Source of the DNA: Prado023 sp963700395
GTDB lineage: Bacteria > Actinomycetota > Actinomycetes > S36-B12 > CAIYMF01
Assembly: GCA_963700395.1 (NCBI GenBank)
Contig: CAVOXI010000001.1
Location: 310,001-374,000 of the forward strand
Length of the DNA stretch: 64,000 bases
Direction: 5' to 3'
Shown here in pieces: positions 40,102-49,218 of the stretch (position 1 is the first letter of the stretch; every line of letters begins with the position of its first letter). The translations under genes were made by a program, and so were the position numbers. The notes under the pieces were generated by a model that searched no databases, had not been told where the DNA came from, and worked only from the letters and a program-made list of their open reading frames with translations.

Positions 40102-41163
40102 ATGGACCACCGCACCTCGCGCGCCGTCGGCGTGCACCGCGTTCTCGAGCCGACGGGCGTGCTGCCCCAGGCGGCGTGGCGCCTCGACCCGTCGCCGGAG
40201 ATCGGCCCCGACGAGGTGCGGGTCCGCGTGCGCCGGCTCAACCTCGACGCCGCGAGCTTCCACCAGCTGTACGAGAAGCACGCCGGCGACGGGGCAGGGG
40301 TGCGCGCCGAGGTCGCGGCGATCATCGCCGGCCGCGGCAAGATGCAGAACCCGGTGACCGGGTCGGGCGGGATGCTGATCGGTGTCGTCGAGGAGGTGGG
40401 CCCGGAGTCGCCCCTGGGGCTGGCTGCGGGGGACCGGATCGCCACCCTCGTCTCGTTGACGCTCACGCCGCTGCTCATCACCGACGGCCTGGCGTCCTGG
40501 GACGGGATGTCGGAGCAGGTGCCCTGCGACGGCACCGCGATCCTCTTCCGCCGGTCCATCGTGGCGATCCTCCCGGAGGACCTCCCCGAGGAGCTCGCGA
40601 TGTCGGTCAACGACGTCTGCGGCGCCCCCGCCCTGACCGCCCGGGTCGTGCGCGAGTACCGGTCACGGGGGATCACCCCGACCGTGGCGGTCCTGGGCGG
40701 TGCGGGCAAGAGCGGGTCCCTGAGCCTGGCCGCCGCGCGCGCGGAGGGGTCAGGGCGCACAGTCGGGATCGTGCCCGTGGAGCGGGAGGCCCAGGTGCTG
40801 CGCGACTCCGGGATCGCCGACGTCGTGGCGCTGGCCGACGCGCGGGATCCGGTGGCCGTGGCCGACGCCGTGCTCGGGGCGCTCGGGGCACCCGCGGACA
40901 TCACCATCGTGTGCGTGACAGTCCCGGGCTGCGAGCACGGCGCCGTGCTGGCCACCGCGGAGGGTGGGACCGTCATCTTCTTCTCGATGGCCACGTCGTT
41001 CACCGCCGCCGCGCTGGGCGCCGAGGGGCTCGCGGCCGACGTCACCATGCTGATCGGCAACGGCTACACCCGCGGCCACGCCGCCTACGCACTGGACCTG
41101 CTGCGCACCGACGCGGGCGTGCGCGCCCTGTTCGACGCGCGCCTGGCCGTGGAGCAGCGGTGA
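40102..41163 (+). CDS. kdd: L-erythro-3,5-diaminohexanoate dehydrogenase
   Basis: 353 residues. The N-terminal half with RVRRLNLDAASFHQLYEK and RGKMQNPVTGSGGMLIGVVEEVG, and the C-terminal Rossmann part with VAVLGGAGKSG and GGTVIFFSMATSFTAAALGAEGL, match the Kdd family. It oxidises 3,5-diaminohexanoate to 5-amino-3-oxohexanoate with NAD+, the step after the two aminomutases. A GAGGAGG lies 6 nt before the ATG. First gene of the operon kdd-amidohydrolase-kamD-kamE-kal, all with overlapping stops and starts. Confidence 0.92.
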   Translation: MDHRTSRAVGVHRVLEPTGVLPQAAWRLDPSPEIGPDEVRVRVRRLNLDAASFHQLYEKHAGDGAGVRAEVAAIIAGRGKMQNPVTGSGGMLIGVVEEVGPESPLGLAAGDRIATLVSLTLTPLLITDGLASWDGMSEQVPCDGTAILFRRSIVAILPEDLPEELAMSVNDVCGAPALTARVVREYRSRGITPTVAVLGGAGKSGSLSLAAARAEGSGRTVGIVPVEREAQVLRDSGIADVVALADARDPVAVADAVLGALGAPADITIVCVTVPGCEHGAVLATAEGGTVIFFSMATSFTAAALGAEGLAADVTMLIGNGYTRGHAAYALDLLRTDAGVRALFDARLAVEQR

Positions 41164-42797
41164 GGATCCTGCTCCACGGTGGGCCCGTCTACGCCCCGTC
41201 GGTCCCGGGCGCGGGGGCGATGCTGGTCGTCGACGGCACGATCGCCTGGATCGGTCCGGCGACCGGCGCCGACCTGCACAAGGACTCGGCGGACGTCGTC
41301 GTGGACCTCGACGGCGCCCTGGTGGCGCCCGCCTTCGTCGATGCCCATGTGCACCACACGGCCACGGGCATGACGCTGCTGGGCCTGGACCTGCGGGGCG
41401 TGGAGAGCAGGGAGGCGATGCTCGAGGTGCTCACCGCGCAGGCGCGCGAGCTGCGCGGCAGGCCGATCGTCGGGCACGGCTGGGACGAGACCCTCTGGGC
41501 GGACCCGACCCTGCCCACACGTGAGGAGCTGGACCGCGCCACCTGGGGTTCGGTGGTCTACCTGTCGCGGGTCGACGTGCACACGGGGCTGGTGTCCAGC
41601 GCGCTGATCGCCCTGGTGCCCGACCTGCGCGCCGCCCGCGGCTTCGAGGACTCCGGGAGGGTGACGGCCCACGCCCACCACCTCGTCCGCCAGCACGTCA
41701 CCGAGCAGATGCCGGGTGGGCTGCGTGAGGCCGCCCAGCGCGCGACCCGGGAGCACGCGGCCGCCGCGGGGGTCGCGGCCCTGCACGAGGCCGGGGGCCC
41801 GGACATCAACGGCGCCGAGGACATCGTCGCCCTGATCGAACTCGCGCGGACCACCCCCGGCCCGGACCTCGTGGCCTACTGGGGGCAGCCCGGTGGGCCG
41901 GGAGCGGCCCTGGACCTCGGCGCCGTGGGCGCTGCAGGTGACCTGTTCGTCGACGGCGCACTCGGATCACACACAGCCTGGTTGCGGGAGGCGTACGCCG
42001 ACGAGCCGGGCGCGACCGGCAACCGCTACCTCGCCCCCGACGCCGTCGCCGAGCACCTCGTGGCCTGCACGCGTGCGGGCGTGCAGGCGGGCTTCCACGC
42101 GATCGGCGATGCGGCCCTGGATGCCGTCGCGGAGGGGCTGCGGGTCGCCATGGACCAGTGCGGCCTGCCGGCCGTGCGTGGCGCCAGGCACCGCATCGAG
42201 CACCTGACGATGGCCGGTCCGGAACATGCCGCGGTACTGGCCGAGGCGGGCGTCATCGGCAGCGTCCAGCCGCTGTTCGACGCCCACTGGGGGGCGCCTG
42301 ACGGTGCCTACGCCACCCGCCTCGGGTCCGAGCGGGCCAGCGGGCTGCACGACTTCGCCGGGCTTGTGCGCGCCGGCGTGTCACTGGCACTGGGCTCGGA
42401 CAGCCCAGTGACCGCCATCGAGCCGTGGGAGTGGGTCCGGGCTGCGATGTGGCACCACAACCCGGCGGCCCGGCTCAGCGGACGCGCCGCGTTCGCGGCG
42501 GCAACCCGCGGCGGGTGGCGGGCCGCACGCAACGATGACGCCGGCGTGCTGGAGGTCGGGGCCCCGGCAACGTACGCAGTGTGGGCGGTCGAGGACCTCG
42601 TGGTCCAGACCCCGGACTCGCGCGTGGCGAACTGGAGCACCGACCCGCGCTCGGGCACTCCCGGGCTCCCGCTCCTGGAGCCGGGGGCTCCCGCACCGCA
42701 CTGCCTGGCCACGGTGCTCGACGGGCGCACGATCCATCTGGCTCGCGACTCATCGGCGGGCGAGACCCTGCACGACTCTGGGAGCGTGGCGCCATGA
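41160..42797 (+). CDS. Amidohydrolase-family protein (YtcJ-like) embedded in the lysine operon
   Basis: 545 residues of the metal-dependent amidohydrolase_3 group. The metal-binding motif is FVDAHVHH near residue 60; LFVDGALGSHTAWLREAY, then HAIGDAALDAV, RIEHLTM and LALGSDSPVT supply the remaining metal and proton-transfer residues. These enzymes hydrolyse C-N bonds in amides, cyclic amides or N-acyl compounds. The GTG start overlaps the kdd stop by 4 bp and its stop overlaps the kamD start by 4 bp, so it is translationally coupled into the pathway. No amidohydrolase is part of the known lysine route. It might open a lactam or deacylate a derivative of lysine or 5-aminohexanoate, but the substrate is unknown. 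Confidence 0.85.
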   Translation: MRILLHGGPVYAPSVPGAGAMLVVDGTIAWIGPATGADLHKDSADVVVDLDGALVAPAFVDAHVHHTATGMTLLGLDLRGVESREAMLEVLTAQARELRGRPIVGHGWDETLWADPTLPTREELDRATWGSVVYLSRVDVHTGLVSSALIALVPDLRAARGFEDSGRVTAHAHHLVRQHVTEQMPGGLREAAQRATREHAAAAGVAALHEAGGPDINGAEDIVALIELARTTPGPDLVAYWGQPGGPGAALDLGAVGAAGDLFVDGALGSHTAWLREAYADEPGATGNRYLAPDAVAEHLVACTRAGVQAGFHAIGDAALDAVAEGLRVAMDQCGLPAVRGARHRIEHLTMAGPEHAAVLAEAGVIGSVQPLFDAHWGAPDGAYATRLGSERASGLHDFAGLVRAGVSLALGSDSPVTAIEPWEWVRAAMWHHNPAARLSGRAAFAAATRGGWRAARNDDAGVLEVGAPATYAVWAVEDLVVQTPDSRVANWSTDPRSGTPGLPLLEPGAPAPHCLATVLDGRTIHLARDSSAGETLHDSGSVAP

Positions 42798-44366
42798 TGC
42801 TGCAACTGGACACCGGCAAAGGTCGCGCGGGCACGCGAGCTGGCCGCCGTCGCCGGCCGTCCTGTCGTGGACCTGGCCTGCGCGCACACGACTGTGTCCA
42901 TCGAGCGGGCGGTGCTGCGCATGGCCGGACTCGAGGGCGCGGACGCGGAGGGGATCCCGTGGGTCAACCGGCTTGCCGACTGCGTGGCGGAGCAGGTCGG
43001 CCTCGAGCACGGAGTGGCCCTGCCGGTGTGGGACGCGCTGGCGGCGCAGCGGCGGTCGGGGATCGGCGTCGAATCGCCGCTGCTGACCCTCGCCCAGCGT
43101 GCGGCCGCGGGCTCGGTCGGGTTCCGCCTGCCGGAGGGGCGTGCAGCGTCATCAGCCACCACCGCCGCAGTGCGAGCTGCACGGGCGGGGGTGCGCCGCA
43201 TCGACCGTCAGCGCGCCGCGCGCGAGCGGCTCCTCGCCCGCCACCCGGTGGACCACACCCCCTGGATCTACCTGATCGTGGCGACCGGGAACATCCACGA
43301 GGACGTCCCCCAGGCCCAGGCCGCCGCCCGCGAGGGTGCCGACGTCATCGCCGTCATCCGGTCGACGGGGCAGTCCCTGCTGGACTTCGTCCCGGAGGGG
43401 GCGACCACCGAGGGGTACGCCGGGACGTACGCGACCCAGGAGAACTTCCGGATCATGCGCTCCGCGCTCGACGACGTGTCCAAGGAGCTGGGCCGCTACG
43501 TCCGCCTGACCAACTACGCCTCCGGGTTGTGCATGCCCGAGATCGCCACGATGGCCGGGCTGGAGCGCCTGGACATGATGCTCAACGACTCCATGTACGG
43601 GATCCTCTTCCGCGACATCAACCCGATCCGCACCTTCACCGACCAGCACTTCGCCCGGCAGGTGCATGCCCGCGCAGGGATCATCATCAACACCGGCGAG
43701 GACAACTACCTGACCACCGCCGACGCGGTCGACGCGGCGCACACGGTCACGGTCAGCCAGCTGCTCAACGAGTACTTCGCCAAGCAGGCGGGGCTGGCCG
43801 ACTGGCAGCTCGGCCTGGGGCACGCCTTCGAGATCAACCCCGAGATCCCTGACTCGTTCCGTCTCGAGCTCGCCCACGCGCTGCTGGCGCGCACGCTGTT
43901 CCCGGACGCGCCGCTGAAGTGGATGCCCCCCACCAAGCACATGACCGGCGACATCTTCCGCGGGTACCTGCTCGACGGGTTCTTCAACCTGGCCGGGGTC
44001 CTGACCGGCCAGGGCATCCTGCTGGTGGGCATGATGACCGAGGCGGTGGTGACGCCCTGGCTGTCCGACCGGGACCTCGCGCTGCAGAACGTCCGCTACG
44101 TCATGAACGCCGCTGCCGGGCTGGCCGAGGACTTCCAGCCCGCCCCCGGCGGGCTGATCGCGACCCGCGCCGATCATGTGCTCGACGAGGCCCTGGAGCT
44201 CCTGGCCCGGATCGTCGACGACGGGCTGCTGCCGGCGATCGCGGACGGCACGTTCGGCCTCATGAAGCGCCCGGCGGACCGTGGCAAGGGCCTCGACGGG
44301 GTCGTGCGACGGGCGGAGGGATACCTGAACCCCGTGTCGCAGATCCTCGAGGAGGTGCCACGATGA
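42794..44366 (+). CDS. kamD: Lysine 5,6-aminomutase alpha subunit (one +1 break near start)
   Basis: About 523 residues after repair. Large subunit of the adenosylcobalamin- and PLP-dependent enzyme that moves the terminal amino group of beta-lysine from C6 to C5. Recognised by YLIVATGNIHEDVPQAQAAAREGADVIAVIRSTGQSL, EGYAGTYATQENFRIMR, YASGLCMPEIATMAG and GIIINTGEDNYLTTADAV. The first start in the main frame is 42867, which would discard conserved residues. Removing one base near 42820 (AAAG tract) joins ATGATG at 42794, overlapping the amidohydrolase stop, through LQLDTGKVARARELAAVAGRPV. The stop overlaps the kamE start. Confidence 0.93.
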
Positions 44367-45130
44367 GCGCGGTCACCGGTCCACCTGACGACGCCGCACG
44401 CAGGGTGATCCGGCCCTACGGTGACGCCACCGGGGACGGCATGGTCCAGGTGTCCTTCACCCTCCCCGTCGGCCACGACAAGCGGGCGGAGGGCGCGGCG
44501 GCGCAGCTGGCGCGCAAGATGGGCATCGACCCGGCGATGGTGGTCCACGCGCGCGCGATGGGCCCGGACTTCACGTTCTTCGTCGTGTACGGCCGGGTCA
44601 ACCACCTCGTGGAGCTGGACAAGGTGGAGGTCGTCGAGCGCGACTACCCCCTGCTGACGCCCAAGGAGGTGAATGCGCGGATCAAGAAGCGACTGCGCCG
44701 GCCCCTGGTCGTGGTGGGGGCGTGCATCGGCAGCGATGCGCACACCGTCGGGATCGACGCCATCCTCAACATCAAGGGCTTCGCCGGGGAGAAGGGGCTG
44801 GAGTACTACACCGGCCTCGCGGTGCACAACCTCGGGGCCCAGGTGTCGGTACCGGAGCTGGTCGCCACGGCTGCGGCCGTGAAGGCCGACGCCGTGCTGG
44901 TCTCACAGGTCGTCACGCAGCGCGATGCCCACCTGCACAACACCAAGGAGCTGACGGCCGCCTTCCGCGAGGCGTTCCCCCGCGAGCGCCGGCCGGTGAT
45001 CATCGTGGGCGGTCCACGGTTCGACGAGTCGATGGTCGACGAGCTGGGAGTCGACCGCATCTTCGGCAAGGGCACCACACCGGGCGAGGTCGCCTCGTAC
45101 CTCGTCCACCGACTGGTCAGGGAGGGATGA
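44363..45130 (+). CDS. kamE: Lysine 5,6-aminomutase beta subunit
   Basis: 255 residues. The base-off cobalamin motif DxHxxG is DAHTVG, with His127, and the PLP-binding lysine follows 11 residues later (Lys138 in ILNIKGF), exactly the His133-Lys144 spacing of the clostridial beta subunit. An N-terminal dimerisation region precedes (VQVSFTLPVGHDKRAEGAA). Binds both cofactors and pairs with KamD. The ATG overlaps the kamD stop; GAGGAGG lies 8 nt upstream. Confidence 0.95.
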   Translation: MSAVTGPPDDAARRVIRPYGDATGDGMVQVSFTLPVGHDKRAEGAAAQLARKMGIDPAMVVHARAMGPDFTFFVVYGRVNHLVELDKVEVVERDYPLLTPKEVNARIKKRLRRPLVVVGACIGSDAHTVGIDAILNIKGFAGEKGLEYYTGLAVHNLGAQVSVPELVATAAAVKADAVLVSQVVTQRDAHLHNTKELTAAFREAFPRERRPVIIVGGPRFDESMVDELGVDRIFGKGTTPGEVASYLVHRLVREG

Positions 45131-45552
45131 GCATGAGCGTGCCCGACGGGACCCGGGGCAGTGCCCCCGCAGGCGTGGACCCGGGGCTGCAGGTGACCCA
45201 CCGCCGCTACGTCCCCTACTCGCACGCCCACTATGCGGGCAACCTCGTGGACGGGGCCTACGTGCTGGCGCTCTTCGGGGACGTGGCCACGGAGCTGATG
45301 ATCCGCACCGACGGCGATGAGGGCCTGTTCGCCTCCTACTCCGACGTCCAGTTCCGCGATGCCCTGCGGGGCGGTGACGTCGTCGAGGTGAGCGCCACCC
45401 TGGTCCGCGCCGGCCGGCGCAGCCGCGAGATCGAGTTCGCCGCCCACGTCGTGTGCCGGGGGACCCCCGAGCGGGGCGCGAACGCGGCGGAGGTCCTGGC
45501 CGAGCCGCTGCTCATCACGACGGCACGCGGCACGGTGGTCGCCCTGTGCTGA
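45127..45552 (+). CDS. kal: 3-aminobutyryl-CoA ammonia-lyase
   Basis: 141 residues of hotdog fold. YVPYSHAHYAGNLVDGAYVLALFGDVATELMIRTDGDEGLFASYSDVQF is the family pattern, split here for reading as YVPYSHAHYAGN, then ALFGDVATEL and DGDEGLFASYSDVQF. It eliminates ammonia from 3-aminobutyryl-CoA, yielding crotonyl-CoA. The product of Kce is its substrate, yet no kce gene is in the window. ATG overlaps the kamE stop; the gene ends inside a perfect 14-bp hairpin. Confidence 0.9.
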   Translation: MSMSVPDGTRGSAPAGVDPGLQVTHRRYVPYSHAHYAGNLVDGAYVLALFGDVATELMIRTDGDEGLFASYSDVQFRDALRGGDVVEVSATLVRAGRRSREIEFAAHVVCRGTPERGANAAEVLAEPLLITTARGTVVALC

Positions 45553-45584
45553 CGATTCCGACATCTGACGGTCGGAATCGTCAG
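45549..45584 (+). terminator. Perfect hairpin overlapping the kal stop codon
   Basis: CTGACGATTCCGAC (45549-45562) pairs without mismatch with GTCGGAATCGTCAG (45571-45584) around an 8-nt loop. The 5' arm includes the kal TGA. Confidence 0.8.
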
Positions 45585-45645
45585 CCAGCCCCCGGAGTGA
45601 GCTGAGGCGGCGGCGGGCACTGCCGTGGTCGGGGATGATGTCCCG

Positions 45646-47203
45646 GTGACCGCCACGACGTCGTCCCGGCTGGGGGCTCCTGCGTTCCCGCTGCGCCTGG
45701 CCGGCGGGTCGGCGGCGGCGCTGCTGCTGGCCTGCGCGTTCGCGCCCATCGACCTGCTCGCGGGATGGGCCGCGGTCCCCGCGTTCGCCGGCCTCATCTG
45801 GGCGTTCCGGGATCTGACCCGAGGTCGCGGAGCCCTGCTCGGCCTCGTGTCGGGGATGGTGTTCTTCCTCGTCCTGCTCGAGTGGCTCCGGGTTCTCGGG
45901 CCCGATGCGTGGGTGCTGCTGTCGCTGCTGTGCGCGGCGTTCTGGGCCGGTGCCGGCGCCCTGGTACCGGGCCTCCTGGCGCGAGCGGGCTGGATCCTGA
46001 CGGTGCCGCTGCTCTGGGTCGTGATGGAGGCCCTGCGCGGTCGCATCCCGTGGGGCGGCTTCCCGTGGGGACGGCTCGCGTTCGGCCAGGCCGACACCAC
46101 CCTCGTCGGATGGGCAGCGCTCGGCGGGCCCGCGCTGGTCACCTTCGCGGTGGCGCTCGCGGGCACGGCGACGCTGGCGTGCGTGGACTCCCTGCGTGCT
46201 GGACGGATCCGCGGGGCGCTGGTCCCGGTGGGCGTCATCGGCGCGATCGTCCTCGGCGGCGCACTCTCGCGGGGCGCCGGCCTCGGCGGTCCCGACGGGC
46301 CCCCCGAGCAGATGGCGATCGTCCAGGGGAACGTCCCCCGGCTGGGACTGGACTTCAACAACCAGCGCCGCGCAGTCCTGGACAACCATGTGCGCGTCAC
46401 GGAGGAGCTCGCCCGCGAGGTGGCCGACGGGCAGCAGGCCCAGCCGGTCGCTGTCATCTGGCCGGAGAACTCCTCGGACATCGATCCCCTGCGCAACCCT
46501 GATGCCGGTGAGCAGATCGATCGCGCTGCTGATGCCATCGGCGCGCCGATCCTGGTGGGCGGGGTGCTGCTCAACCCCGCGGACCCGCCGCGTGATGACC
46601 ATCCCGGGACGGTCCTCAACGTGAGCCTGGTCTGGGATCCGGTGAGCGGGCCGGGGGAGTCCTACGTCAAGCGCCACCCCGTGCCGTTCGGCGAGTACCT
46701 CCCGCTCCGCGACGTCCTGAGCCGCTTCATCACCCGGTTCGATCGCATCCCCCGGGACTTCGCGCCCGGCGACGAGGTCGGGTTCCTCACGATCGGCCCG
46801 GTGCCGACGGGCGTCGTCATCTGCTTCGAGATCGCCTACGACGAACTGGTCCGTGACGCTGTGCGTGCGGGCGGGCAGGTCGTGGTGGTGCAGACGAACA
46901 ACGCCACCTACGGCGGGACCGGCCAGCCGGAGCAGCAGCTGGCGATCACCCGGGTCCAGGCGGTCGCCTCCGGGCGGACGGCGCTGGTCGCCGCGACCTC
47001 GGGCATCAGCGCGGTCATCGGACCCGATGGGCGCCCCACCTGGCAGACCCCGGAGTTCGTCGCGGACTCGACAGTGACCGCGGTGCCGATGCGCTCGGGC
47101 CTGACCCCGGCGATGCAAATGGGCTCGCTGCCCGAGCTCGCTGCGCTGGTGGCGCTCGTCGTGCTGTGCACTTGCCTACCGCCGACAGGCACGTCGAGGG
47201 TGA
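45646..47203 (+). CDS. lnt: Apolipoprotein N-acyltransferase (one +1 break at C-terminus)
   Basis: About 518 residues. Several membrane helices occupy the first 210 residues (LAGGSAAALLLACAFAPIDLLAG onward), then a nitrilase domain with the catalytic triad Glu in IWPENSSD, Lys in YVKRHPVPFGEYLP and Cys in VVICFEIAYD. It N-acylates the lipidated cysteine of lipoproteins in the membrane. At 47171-47174 removing one T from ACTTGCC gives the basic ending TAYRRQARRG and a TGA at 47201-47203; uncorrected, the frame runs through the next gene. Start: GTG 45646 rather than GTG 45625, by N-terminal composition; uncertain. In mycobacteria Lnt is fused to Ppm1, whose homologue is 1.2 kb downstream. Confidence 0.9.
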
Positions 47204-47248
47204 CACCTGCCAGACTTGTCCGGCACACGATCTTCAGGAGGGGATGGC

Positions 47249-47518
47249 ATGGGCGGCTGGATCGCAACCATCATCGGGGCGCTGTTCGCGGGGATCATCA
47301 TCGGTCCACTGGCTCGTCTGGTCATGCCCGGCAAGCAGGACATCAGCATCCCCGCCACGATCGGCGCAGGTGCTGTGGGCGCCCTCGTCGGCGGGGGAGT
47401 GGCCCAGCTGCTGGGCGTCGGGGACACCAGCGGCATCGACTGGATCAAGCTCGCCCTGCAGGTCGGGGCAGCTGCCCTCGCAGTGTTCGCCCTGCTCGCG
47501 ATGCGCAAGCCGTCGTAG
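47249..47518 (+). CDS. GlsB/YeaQ/YmgE family small membrane protein
   Basis: 89 residues with three hydrophobic, glycine-rich helices (WIATIIGALFAGIIIGPLARLVMP; ATIGAGAVGALVGGGVAQLLG; LALQVGAAALAVFALLAM). The family is called transglycosylase-associated, but no enzymatic activity is established; members are often stress-induced. The ATG at 47249 follows AGGAGGGG. It lies wholly outside lnt once the lnt C-terminal break is repaired. Confidence 0.85.
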   Translation: MGGWIATIIGALFAGIIIGPLARLVMPGKQDISIPATIGAGAVGALVGGGVAQLLGVGDTSGIDWIKLALQVGAAALAVFALLAMRKPS

Positions 47519-47548
47519 CGGCACGCCCCGAGCTCATGCCCGAGGTGG

Positions 47549-47929
47549 TCACACCTCGATGAAGACCCCGTCGTCCTCGACGTGGACGGTGTAGGTGGTC
47601 AGCGGGGCTGGCTTGCGCCCGGCGGACAGGAGCTTGCGCGACCAGGCGGGGACTGAACGGCCGGCGATCCCGGGAGCCCAGTCGAGGTTCTCCCCGCTGC
47701 GCACCACGAAGCGCGAGTTGTGCCAGGGGCACTGGATGACCCCGTCGCTGTAGTTGCGCCCCCCGGGGCCGGACGTGAGTGACAGACCCAGGTGCGGGCA
47801 GCGGTTGCGCACGGCGCACAGGCCCTCTGCGTCCTGGACGACGATCACGGTCGTGCCCTCGACGTCCACCTCCGTGATGGCCCCCGCGGGGAAGTCCTCG
47901 ACCTGACCGATCCTGACCGTGCGCGCCAT
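47549..47929 (-). CDS. Rieske [2Fe-2S] ferredoxin-like protein
   Basis: 126 residues, a free-standing Rieske domain. The ligand motifs are CPHLGL (Cys, His) near residue 44 and CPWHNSRF (Cys, His) near residue 67. NirD/ferredoxin-like members carry electrons to oxygenases or reductases, but no partner gene is adjacent. The tail (LLSAGRKPAPLTTYTVHVEDDGVFIEV) is normal for the class. Convergent with the preceding small membrane protein gene. Confidence 0.88.
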   Translation of the reverse strand: MARTVRIGQVEDFPAGAITEVDVEGTTVIVVQDAEGLCAVRNRCPHLGLSLTSGPGGRNYSDGVIQCPWHNSRFVVRSGENLDWAPGIAGRSVPAWSRKLLSAGRKPAPLTTYTVHVEDDGVFIEV

Positions 47930-48096
47930 CTGACTCGCCTCCCGTTGCCGATGCCCGCGACGCTACCAGCGCTGCCCGGCGCGCGCGGCGGCGGAGGCTC
48001 CATCCTGCACCGCGAGGATCCGTTCTGGCAGACTGTCGCCGAACTTGATCGGGCTCCCATGCGGGAGGAGCCCGTCGAACCCTAGGGGAGTGCACG

Positions 48097-48357
48097 ATGG
48101 ACCTCGACACGGACGCCACGGAGTCCAAGGCCGGCATCGGCGCGGGCGCGATCGCCTCGCTCACCGGCCTCGGCGTGCTGCTGATCTTCATCCTCCAGAA
48201 CCGGCAGTCCATCACGCTGCAGTTCCTCTTCTGGGACTTCACCTGGCCGGTGTGGCTCTACACGATCGTCGTGGCCGTCTTCGGCGCGCTCGTTTGGTTG
48301 GGGCTCGGCGTGATGCGCCGGCGCCGTCGGCGCAAGGCCCGGCGCGCCGACCGGTAG
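48097..48357 (+). CDS. LapA-domain small membrane protein
   Basis: 86 residues with two membrane helices (IASLTGLGVLLIFILQN; WPVWLYTIVVAVFGALVWLGLGV) separated by the typical LapA/DUF1049 loop QNRQSITLQFLFWDFTWP, then a very basic tail of Arg/Lys. Function in actinobacteria is unknown; in other bacteria LapA helps envelope lipid assembly. ATG 48097 follows a TAGGGGAG stretch. Confidence 0.8.
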   Translation: MDLDTDATESKAGIGAGAIASLTGLGVLLIFILQNRQSITLQFLFWDFTWPVWLYTIVVAVFGALVWLGLGVMRRRRRRKARRADR

Positions 48358-48417
48358 GTCCGTGCCCGTCCGGGCCGCGGGCCGACCCACTGCCCGGGCC
48401 CATGGGACAATGATGCG

Positions 48418-49218
48418 GTGACTGAGACCTTCACCGACCTCGGCCGGATCCTGGTGATCATCCCCACATACAACGAGATGGAGAACGTCCGGAGGATCAC
48501 CGGCCGGGTCCGTGCAGCAGTGCCCGAGGCCGAGATCCTCGTGGCGGACGACAACTCACCGGACGGCACCGGGCAGATCGCCGACGAGCTCGCGGCAGCC
48601 GACGACCACATCCACGTCCTGCACCGGCTGGGCAAGGAGGGACTGGCCGCCGCATACATGGCGGGGTTCGCCTGGGGCTTCGAGCGTGGCTACGAGGTCC
48701 TGATCGAGATGGACGCCGATGGCTCGCACCGGCCCGAGCAGCTCCCGATGATGCTCGACGCCCTGCGCGATGCGGACCTGGTCCTGGGATCGCGATGGAT
48801 CCCGGGTGGTGAGGTCGTGAACTGGCCGAAGTCCCGGGAGCTGCTCTCCCGCGGGGGCAACCTCTACACGCGCATTGCCCTCGACGTGCCGCTGCGCGAC
48901 GCGACCGGGGGGTACCGGGTCTTCCGGGCAAGCACCCTGCGCGCGCTCGAACTGGACAATGTCGCCTCGCAGGGGTACTGCTTCCAGGTCGACATGGCCC
49001 GGCGGACCGTGCGGTCGGGGATGCGCGTCACCGAGGTCCCGATCACCTTCGTGGAGCGCGAGTTCGGGACGTCGAAGATGAGCGGGAGCATCGTGCGCGA
49101 GGCCCTGTGGCGGGTGACCGTGTGGGGCGCGCAGGAGCGCGCCGAGAAGGCCAGGTCCGCTGTGGGCCGGCGGCGCGACGCCCGGGCCTCGCGCCGCGGG
49201 TCGGCAGGAGGTCGCTAG
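48418..49218 (+). CDS. ppm1: Polyprenol monophosphomannose synthase (GT2)
   Basis: 266 residues. GT2 family with VIIPTYNEMENV, LVADDNSPDGTGQIAD and the metal-binding DxD in IEMDADGSHRPEQLPMM, then VLGSRW and VASQGYCFQVDMARR, which match dolichyl/polyprenyl-phosphate mannose synthases. Uses GDP-mannose to make polyprenyl-phosphate-mannose, the donor for lipoglycan and protein mannosylation outside the membrane. There is no membrane anchor; a basic C-terminal tail may bind membranes. Mycobacterial Ppm1 is fused to Lnt; here lnt is nearby but separate. The stop overlaps the next gene's GTG. Confidence 0.9.
   Translation: MTETFTDLGRILVIIPTYNEMENVRRITGRVRAAVPEAEILVADDNSPDGTGQIADELAAADDHIHVLHRLGKEGLAAAYMAGFAWGFERGYEVLIEMDADGSHRPEQLPMMLDALRDADLVLGSRWIPGGEVVNWPKSRELLSRGGNLYTRIALDVPLRDATGGYRVFRASTLRALELDNVASQGYCFQVDMARRTVRSGMRVTEVPITFVEREFGTSKMSGSIVREALWRVTVWGAQERAEKARSAVGRRRDARASRRGSAGGR

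Noticed and set aside
42867..44366. kamD starting at the internal ATG 42867
   Set aside because: It would remove about 24 residues that are in family pattern, and a one-base correction near 42820 joins ATGATG at 42794 overlapping the upstream stop.
44806..47118. A 770-codon open frame antisense to kamE, kal and lnt
   Set aside because: Composition is repetitive Arg/Gly/Asp/His and it crosses three well-supported genes and a terminator.
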